A stretch of DNA of 64,000 bases from Vombatus ursinus (Eukaryota; Chordata; Mammalia; Diprotodontia; Vombatidae). The position numbers and the translations under genes are program-made. Of this stretch, positions 57,146 through 64,000 are shown in pieces (position 1 is the stretch's first letter; the number at the start of each line of letters is the position of its first letter). The notes under the pieces were generated by a model. It ran no database searches. It had not been told where the DNA came from and was given only the letters and a program-made list of their open reading frames with translations. The stretch spans positions 15,484,709 to 15,548,708 of the forward strand of contig NW_020954608.1 of NCBI RefSeq assembly GCF_900497805.2. The letters run 5' to 3'.

Positions 57146-58275
57146 AGAGAAACTACAACATTTCTCTTTATTGATATAAAAAACCCTCAGTCATGTGAAT
57201 GATCTTCCACTATTATGTATTCTTAAAAAAGAAAAAAAGAGTTAGATCTAAAGAAGTTAGAAGTTTAAATCATTGGCAATGAAAGTCATTGCTATACATT
57301 TTCTTGGTGGAAAATGAATTGTCCTTGAGGTTAGAAGAGTAATTTAGGACCCAGAATAATCTTTTAAAAAGTTTTGCTACTTCTTTTGAGAGATCTGTTA
57401 TATAAGTAGATATCCTCTGTTTTAGGTAGGAGTGGTTGTAGAAGGTGGTTCTCTATTAATTGACAACTTTGATAGATTTGGTATGAAAAGAAGCATCAGT
57501 TACCTGCTATATTTTCACAATTTGGGGATTTGAGACTGCCTGTCTAAAACATCTTCAGGGCATTGTTAATACATCAAGATGAGCTCTAGACTTAACAGAG
57601 ATACCCAAATTACCATTTAGACAGGAGAAAGAGTAGGAAGTTCTATAAATACTATCTATCATCTTCCTTTCTCTGAAATAAATGTGCATGATAAATATGT
57701 GTGGCTCTGTATCTCTGAATCTGATTAGGTCACATACAATCCCTAAAGTCACAGAATTCATGGGAGAGGCAATATATTTCCTAGTTTATGAATTTGGAAG
57801 GGCTTTTGCATGCTCAGTGGGATTTTTTTTTCCTTTCTTGAAATAGGCAGTCAAATGTGTCAGATCTAATTCACACATTTATAATAAGGATGTTAGAGTA
57901 CTTTACATGAAAAATGATTAAAAACTTAAATCATTTATTGCTCCAAATCTAATCCATTATTCATATTTTTCATATATATTTAAGTGTAAACAGAATACAT
58001 TAATACTCCAATGGATCTGAGATCTCATCAATGTGGGTCCTCCCTGCAATGATGCAGGTCATGACCCATCTCTATATGCCCAATCCTGTGAGATTCTCAT
58101 CCATGTCCTCCCATAAATTTACCACATAGAATCTACCTGTTGTGCTACCTACTGTTCTTCTCTCAAGAAAATTTATGTGATTAGATACACTTTAACTGAC
58201 TTCATTAACCATGTAAGATTTTCTTAGTCCTTTTTGGGAGGGTAGGTTTTCTTTCCTGATACCTGGTTTCGAAGG
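57146..58275. other. MAGI2: Intron, 1.1 kb with no recognised repeat
   Basis: No repeat recognised except a possible SINE fragment at 58010-58090 ('ctgagatctcatcaatgtgg'). Confidence 0.45.
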
Positions 58276-58289
58276 AATTATAAATTCTC

Positions 58290-58745
58290 TGCTTGGATTC
58301 TTTCCACTTCTTTTTTATGGATTCCTGTAGACCTTTTAAAGCTCAATTCATATGCAGTCTCTTCCAGAAACCCATCCCCTGATTCTTCCATTAGTAAGAC
58401 CTTCACCCTAACTTTGAGATCTCACAAGAGACTCTAATTAAGCAATTACAGTTTATATACAGTATAGTTATAAACATCATAAAGGTAGATATTATGGTTT
58501 CTCTAAATGTTCTGTCTTTCTTGGAATGCAATAGTGTCCATGTCACCTAAGTATCCACAGAACTTGCCCACCAATTCTATGTCATATTGCCACATGGCTA
58601 TTATACTCCCTCTTTAAACTTCCCTTTTATGCGTTGTCTTCCTCCATTAGAATGTAAGCTATTTGAGGGCAGACTCACTTGATTGTTTTTATTTGTATTT
58701 GTAGTACTTAGCACAGTTCCTGGTACTTAGCAAGTGCTTTTAATA
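58290..58745 (+). mobile_element. L2 LINE 3' end, sense
   Basis: 'ccttttaaagctcaattcat', 'cagtctcttccagaaaccca', 'agaatgtaagctatttgagg' then 'gcagactcactt', and 'tagcacagttcctggtactt'. Confidence 0.75.
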
Positions 58746-58747
58746 AA

Positions 58748-58793
58748 CACGTGATCTATCTATCTGTCTATCTATCTATCTATCCATCTATCA
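58748..58793. repeat. (ATCT)n microsatellite
   Basis: About 11 units with two interruptions, directly at the end of the L2 copy, where 3' terminal short repeats are usual. Confidence 0.93.
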
Positions 58794-58844
58794 TTTAAAG
58801 AGTTTTGCTGAGGTGTTTAATGTATTTTGAAAAAAGAGAGAAAG

Positions 58845-59004
58845 GGGGCAGCTAGGTGGCACAGTGGATGGAGCTCTGGCTTTGGAGTCACAAGGACCTG
58901 AGTTCAAATCCAGCCTCAGACACTTGACACTTACTAGCTGTGTGACCCTGGGCAAGTCATTTAACCCCAATTGCCTCACCAAAAAAGCAAAAAAAAAAAG
59001 CAAT
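58845..59004 (+). mobile_element. WSINE1-type SINE with perfect 14-bp target duplication
   Basis: Sense copy from 'gggggcagctaggtggcaca'-like start to 'caattgcctcacc' and an A-rich tail. AAAAAGAGAGAAAG occurs at 58831-58844 and 59005-59018 exactly. Confidence 0.94.
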
Positions 59005-59024
59005 AAAAAGAGAGAAAGTCAGGA

Positions 59025-60718
59025 AATGAAATGCTAAAATATAACTTTGAAGAGGCTTATTTGGTATGTCTAGCCACAATAATGGGCTTCTTTTTTTCAT
59101 GAATTAGTTACATTCAAAATTGTTCCTTTGCCAAAAGATAGTTTTTTAAAAAGTTATTTTATAAGAAATGTTCATTGACTCCTCTTGGTGATTTAGACAT
59201 TTACCAGGCTTCTCTATGAGCATAACTACTTTATAGCAGCAAAACATGATTAGGTTTTTGGCTAAGTTATCACAGAGCAACTAAAAACATGCTCTCCTAA
59301 AATTGATATAAAACCATAAAGTATAATCAAAACCTTGGAATTAATTTTTTACAGATCTGTATCTTTTGTGGTAAGTGAGAAGAGGCTTCCCTCTGTCCCC
59401 TGCTAAATCTGAGCCCCTAAGAGCTACATGTAGCTTATGGGTATTAAGGGGTCTTTTTGCCCAAGGAGACGAGAGATAATTAATATCAAATATATCTATT
59501 TGTCAACAATTCATACTCTGCAGATGAAAGACAGAGAAAAGGAAACTTGTTGATGTAAATACTTGAGGTATTTTTATTTTTTCATATTTCAGACTGATGA
59601 TATTTGCTAACCACAGTGCTTGGCAAACTAATATGGCATCAACAAAAGAATTACAAATTCTTTGCAGGGAAATTCTGGAAATCTTAGCATTGCTACATTT
59701 TATGCCCGTTAACCTGCCTTACTATCAACATACAGCTAACAGTTCTCTAAATACATTTTGGAAAAGAATAAATGTTTTTGGAGGCGACCCCAAGATGCTT
59801 TTCTTCATTGGATAGGTGGTATCTGAATTCTAATTAGAACACATTTAAAGTCATCAAAGTCACTGGCCAGGAGACAAACATTTGGAAGCCTCCTTAGAGT
59901 AGCTAATAGTTTTGATGTCTAGGGCTGAAAGAGTTGAATTACAGAAGAGGTTTATGAGTAAGGTTTTAAAACAGATACCAATAAATTCATTTTGAAACAC
60001 CAACCAGTGAGGGAGGCACAATGTTTTTAAGTGATATTTGTTTAAAATTGCATATAAATGAAAGACCCATATTACAGATTGACTTTCATGGGACCACAAA
60101 CGGGCAATCATGACATGGAAAATATAAGATCAGCCAAATGCCTAGTTATCAAATCAGATATGGAAACAGTGAGCAAAAGACACCTGGTTCTATTATACGG
60201 TATATTTGTCCTTATATTATACTGATGAGAAATTTGAATGTATGGTCAAAAGATTATACTTGATTTCCAAAGTACCCTTGGGCACAGAGCCTCTCACAAA
60301 CTATCTTTTTAATTTTCTACCTCAAGACCAAAGAATATATTCTGATGAATCATATTTTCTTCAAAGAGTAGTCTTGCTATATGTCAAGGAGTATGGATCC
60401 ACTCTAAGGAGAGTTTGGAATCTTTCTTTAGATTCTATGTATGGAAGAAAATCATTTCAGTAATGCCTAGCCTTAGGTATGCCTGGCATTCTTTATCTGA
60501 CTGTTATTCCTGTATGAAACACCTTGTTGAAACAGCCTTTGACCTGATCCATTGATGTGGTCCCTTGTCTCATTCTTTGTCATCTACTTAATTCAAGAAT
60601 ATTGCCAAAGGAAGACCTTTCCCATTTATTGGACCTCCTCAAAATACTAGTTACTTTGTGTAGATGTATTCTACTATGGTAAAATAATGTCATCACTTGT
60701 ATTTACATTTCGATAGGA
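59025..60718. other. MAGI2: Intron, 1.7 kb with no recognised repeat
   Basis: AT-rich and repeat-poor. Short open frames (59597-59815, 60206-60463) lack family features. Confidence 0.45.
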
Positions 60719-60724
60719 TTAACT

Positions 60725-60945
60725 GGGCAAAGACTAGAAGAGTTGGTGGGGCCACCCTTAGAGTCAGGAAGACCCAGGTTCAAATCTTAACTCTGATACA
60801 TACTGTTGAGTGGTCATTGGCAAGCTGCTTTTCTTCAGTTCTGCAGGCAAGTCTAATGCCAAAAGACATAACCTGAGTTGCTGATCTATAACAGTGGGCA
60901 GAGTTTCCATACTTAGAGTCTCCTTCAAGTTCAAGATGTGCATTT
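60725..60945 (+). mobile_element. MIR3-like SINE, sense, diverged
   Basis: 'cccttagagtcaggaagacc', 'caggttcaaatcttaactct' and 'gtggtcattggcaagctgct'. Confidence 0.6.
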
Positions 60946-61034
60946 ACTCATCCTCATACTTGTGTTTAGCCTCTCATTCTTTTTTAGTCAGCTGCCTACT
61001 GTCTCTGTGTGGGCTTCCTTATAGAATAGATAAA

Positions 61035-61190
61035 ATACATACGCATAAATATATGAACACATATGCAAATGCATGTGTATAAACATACTACACACACTAT
61101 GTAACATTTATATTATATACACTATATATAATATATGTGTGTATATGTGTATGTATATACATGTATTATATTATATATATGAATTATATT
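61035..61190. repeat. AT/CA-rich low-complexity tract
   Basis: Interrupted TA, CA and TG runs. Confidence 0.82.
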
Positions 61191-61329
61191 GAGTTCTATT
61201 CAAGTTTGCTAGTCGCTATTGTAGTTCTATCCTTTTTTTGGGTGGGGGCAAACATCAAATGTGTGCTTTCACTTGTATACATTCCTTCTCTGGTGAAATT
61301 TCTATCAATGTATACTGCTAACAATTCTA

Positions 61330-61490
61330 TACCTTAGAGCCTTAAAGACTTGCCTGGTGTTCTGAGATGTTAAGTAAGTTGCCGAAGGGTCACAGAAACA
61401 ATATGTGTCAGAGGCAGAAATAAGGTCCAGGTTTTCCTGACTCCAAGGCTGGCTCTCTATCCACTATAATACATTGCTTCCCAATCATAT
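61330..61490 (+). mobile_element. Marsupial MIR-like SINE, 5'-truncated
   Basis: 'gttaagtaagttgccgaagg', 'ccaggttttcctgactccaa' and 'ctatccactataatacattg' match the tail part of the 40390-40605 SINE. Confidence 0.65.
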
Positions 61491-62185
61491 CCTTAAACCT
61501 CTATATCCAAGTATCATTTCAAATGCTTTTATTTCTTCATAAGCCATTGAAGGAATTAAAACAAGGTATGCAGGCATCTCAGTTGGACCGTGTCATTTTT
61601 GATGCCCTGTATCAGGAGCATAAATGTCCTGGAAAATCTCTGAGACATGGTAGGATCTACAGCAGATTCCCCTATAGAGTTAAACTGTGAAGTAAAATAG
61701 GTTCCTTTGTGGATATCTAATTAAGCTGTTGACAGGCTAGTTCACAAAGTAATCTGTCATGCTTAATGGTCTTGTAGCTCTTGACTCACTTTCTAAAACA
61801 CAGAAAAGGTGTCTTCTGGTTCCTAGTGCTTTGTAACAGAGAATATGGGACAAAGGTAAACCTCAAGAGCAGAGCCCCACGGGCTTTCTCCTTGAAGGCT
61901 GGAGAGAATGGAGAAAAATGAGCTCCTCTCATCTCCCATAGCCTCGTCTTGCTTTTTTCCCTGTTCTCAATATTGGCTGACATTACTTTGATCAGTGTAC
62001 TTGAGGACCAACTCCTATTTTAAAGTCAGTCATGCATTTATGATTATTTACAAGGAAAGGAAAAAAATGAGGCATAGAAAGCAGACATTTTTAATACTAA
62101 ATTTTCAACTTTAAAAACCTTTGCTAAGCACCTATGCACTTCAGAAAGTTAGTTTATCTAACAACTCCGATTCACTATAAGACAG
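61491..62185. other. MAGI2: Intron with no recognised repeat
   Basis: No family recognised. Confidence 0.42.
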
Positions 62186-62310
62186 GCAACAGTGAGAAAA
62201 TGGATTGAGACTGGAAGGTCTGGGTTCAAGTCATCCCCATGTCACATACGAGTTGTGTGACCTTGAGCAAATCACACTCTCAGTGTCCCAGGCAACTCTG
62301 TGAGATTATA
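62186..62310 (+). mobile_element. MIR-like SINE fragment
   Basis: 'actggaaggtctgggttcaa' and 'gtgtgaccttgagcaaatca'. Confidence 0.6.
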
Positions 62311-62995
62311 AATCACAGAACAGTTGCAAATCTATATTGGTAAAGGGAGGTTCCTTATAGGCAAGGTCTTTACTTAAATGAAGTTAGATCCTGGGGAAAA
62401 CAAATTAAGTTAAGGTAGAAAGCACATATGTTTAGGCTTACACAAAATGAATCATTAAGTGTGAAAGTAGAATGGTATGTGTCATTAAAGAGATTAGTTC
62501 TGAAAATAGGAGATTTTTGATTAATATCCACTAACTACATTCTTACTAAATACTTGAAGGTCTTTGCTTTTACTCAATTTGAGAGATAAATAAGCTATTA
62601 TAGGAAGAGGCAAAGTAGGTCTAAGGTATTATGTCTAGAGTTATTGAACATGTCCTGAGGTTGATAAGGCAGAACACAAGACTGTTGTAGTCTCAAACTG
62701 TGACAAAAAGGTCTTATCTTCACAGACTCACCCATACTGCCAGGTTAATTCCCTCAGCCAGTCACTGGGAGAGTATCAAAGGTAGCCACAGAACACAGAT
62801 AGCCAGAGAGGGAGGACAAATTCAGTCACAATAGCACTACCCTTGGCTGCCTTCCAATGAGTTAACATACTGGGTGAGATACATGGAAGCATACTCATGA
62901 CAGGAAATTTTCCTGGGGATTTCAAACAATGTGGCCATAGTCTTCTCCTACCCTAAAGGGCTTATCTGGATCTGAATTACTCACCTCAAACAACT
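62311..62995. other. MAGI2: Intron with no recognised repeat
   Basis: No family recognised. Confidence 0.42.
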
Positions 62996-62999
62996 TTTT

Positions 63000-63065
63000 T
63001 TTCGGTCTAGACCTATGATTTCATCCATGCAGAGAAATTCCAATGAGATAATCCCTTTGCCTCAA
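63000..63065 (+). mobile_element. Marsupial MIR-like SINE head fragment
   Basis: 'ggtctagacctatgatttca' matches the head seen at 5250 and 40405. Confidence 0.45.
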
Positions 63066-63269
63066 ACAACTAAATCTGTCAGAAGGTTCTGAAATAGTGA
63101 CTGCTCTAATAATGACAGATGGTGGGCATCACTCTCAGGGATTATTGACAGCATGAAAGGCAGTATAATGTAATGAAAAGGGCACTCACTGGATTGTAGT
63201 CATTGGAGTCCAGGGTATGAATGAATCTTGCCCATTAAATGTATATGTATACACATCTTTTTTTTTAAA

Positions 63270-63365
63270 ATAATATTTCCTTGACGGAAGAGGTTGTTTT
63301 ATACCCTTAGTACCTGGCACAGTGTCTGGCACATGTTTAATAAATATATACTGAACTGAATTTAA
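63270..63365 (+). mobile_element. L2 3' end fragment, sense
   Basis: 'tagtacctggcacagtgtct' and 'catgtttaataaatatatac'. Confidence 0.65.
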
Positions 63366-63424
63366 CTGGATTGGCATCAGTGAGAAATTAAAGGAAAATA
63401 GCACTAAAGATGTTTAGATCATTG

Positions 63425-64000
63425 GTCAAGCTAAGTCAAGTCCACAAGCATTTATTAAGCACTTACTATGTACCAGGCACTTTGCTAATTTGGAGATTCA
63501 AAGAAATGCTAAAACATAGTTTCTGTCATTCAGGAACTCACATTCTAGAGGGAGAGATAACATTGTTTGCATGTAAGGTACCATGCATGTAACATATATA
63601 TTCTACACACACAAGGCATATAGAAACATGTATGCACATAAATATTTATATGTATATATGCATATGTATGTAAGGATGTGGAGTAAATCTCAGAGGAAGA
63701 TGTCTCAGAAGAGACAATCTCAGAGGAAAGGTGCTTGGAGTACAGACCTCACAGCAAAACTCTGGGTTTTGCTGATACTAATGGGTATGGGGAAAGACTT
63801 TCTGCAGAAGGTGGGATTTGGGTGGAGTCTTGAGGGAGGTGGAGACAAGAAGGGAGAGCATTTCAGGAATGGGGGTTAGTCAATGAAAATGCAGAGATTC
63901 CAGAGATTGCTTGACATGTGTGAGAAATGGAAAGGCCAGTGTCATTGGATCATAGAATACAAGGAGAAGAGTAAAGTGTAGAAGGACTGGAAAGATAGGA
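63425..64000 (-). mobile_element. L2 LINE, antisense, running off the window
   Basis: 'cacaagcatttattaagcac' then 'ttactatgtaccaggcactt', 'gcagaaggtgggatttgggt' near 63804 and 'ggccagtgtcattggatcat' near 63934. An AT-rich tract (63597-63672) sits inside it. It continues past 64000. Confidence 0.78.

Larger units (their letters stand above)
22236..64000 (-). other. MAGI2: MAGI2 intron upstream of the exon (partial)
   Basis: Everything right of the acceptor is read as the preceding MAGI2 intron. The expected previous exon, carrying the N-terminal half of PDZ1, was not seen. Short open frames here fall in LINE or SINE sequence or simple repeats, or show no family features. Confidence 0.75.

Noticed and set aside
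58845-59004. tRNA-like heads of WSINE1 and MAR1 as tRNA genes
   Set aside because: They match SINE consensus with A tails and target duplications, and do not fold as intact tRNAs with an anticodon arm.
1-64000. A new defence, toxin or CRISPR-like system
   Set aside because: No direct-repeat array with spacers, no gene cluster and no operon-like coding density; the window is vertebrate intron.

Overview
The window looks like marsupial nuclear DNA: one protein-coding exon inside two very long introns, packed with interspersed repeats. The marsupial call rests on the repeat fauna. There are many tRNA-headed CORE-SINEs of the WSINE1 and MAR1 type, abundant L2 and CR1/L3 LINE fossils, an RTE-class LINE, and marsupial-type L1 with an ORF1-only (HAL1-like) derivative. 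WSINE1-type copies with perfect target-site duplications lean towards an Australian-lineage marsupial, but that is an inference from family names recalled without a database.

The only convincing host gene is one coding exon of MAGI2 (S-SCAM), on the minus strand at 21564-22199. It has a clean polypyrimidine-AG acceptor and a GTAAGT donor. It encodes the C-terminal half of PDZ1, a linker, and PDZ2. Everything else is read as MAGI2 intron: about 21.6 kb on the transcript-downstream side (low coordinates) and about 41.8 kb on the transcript-upstream side (high coordinates). MAGI2 is a giant gene in mammals, so one exon in 64 kb fits.

Layout by region. 1-9 kb: L1 3' end holding a solo LTR fossil, microsatellites, SINEs, an L3 LINE with several insertions, two hAT DNA transposons with 8-bp target duplications, and an L1 fragment. 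9-21.5 kb: AT-rich DNA, SINEs, an L2 3' end and a long antisense L3. 21.5-22.2 kb: the MAGI2 exon. 22.3-36 kb: SINEs, an RTE endonuclease-domain fragment, a long L3 with nested SINEs, and sequence with no recognisable repeat. 36-39 kb: a nested insertion, with a HAL1-like element in the tail of a WSINE1, itself inside an antisense L2-like region. 39-47.5 kb: L2 fossils with nested SINEs and a TTCC microsatellite holding a 10-N assembly gap. 47.6-49 kb: a recent SINE, then about 1 kb that looks single-copy. 49.7-56 kb: SINE, L3, RTE and L2 fossils. 56-64 kb: a possible LTR, SINEs and L2 pieces running off the right edge.

I found no operons, CRISPR arrays, RNA genes or new coding system. The most useful observations are the ORF1-only L1 derivative and its nesting order, the tandem-repeat LTR, the dated SINE and hAT insertions, and a few repeat-free intron blocks that may be conserved regulatory DNA.
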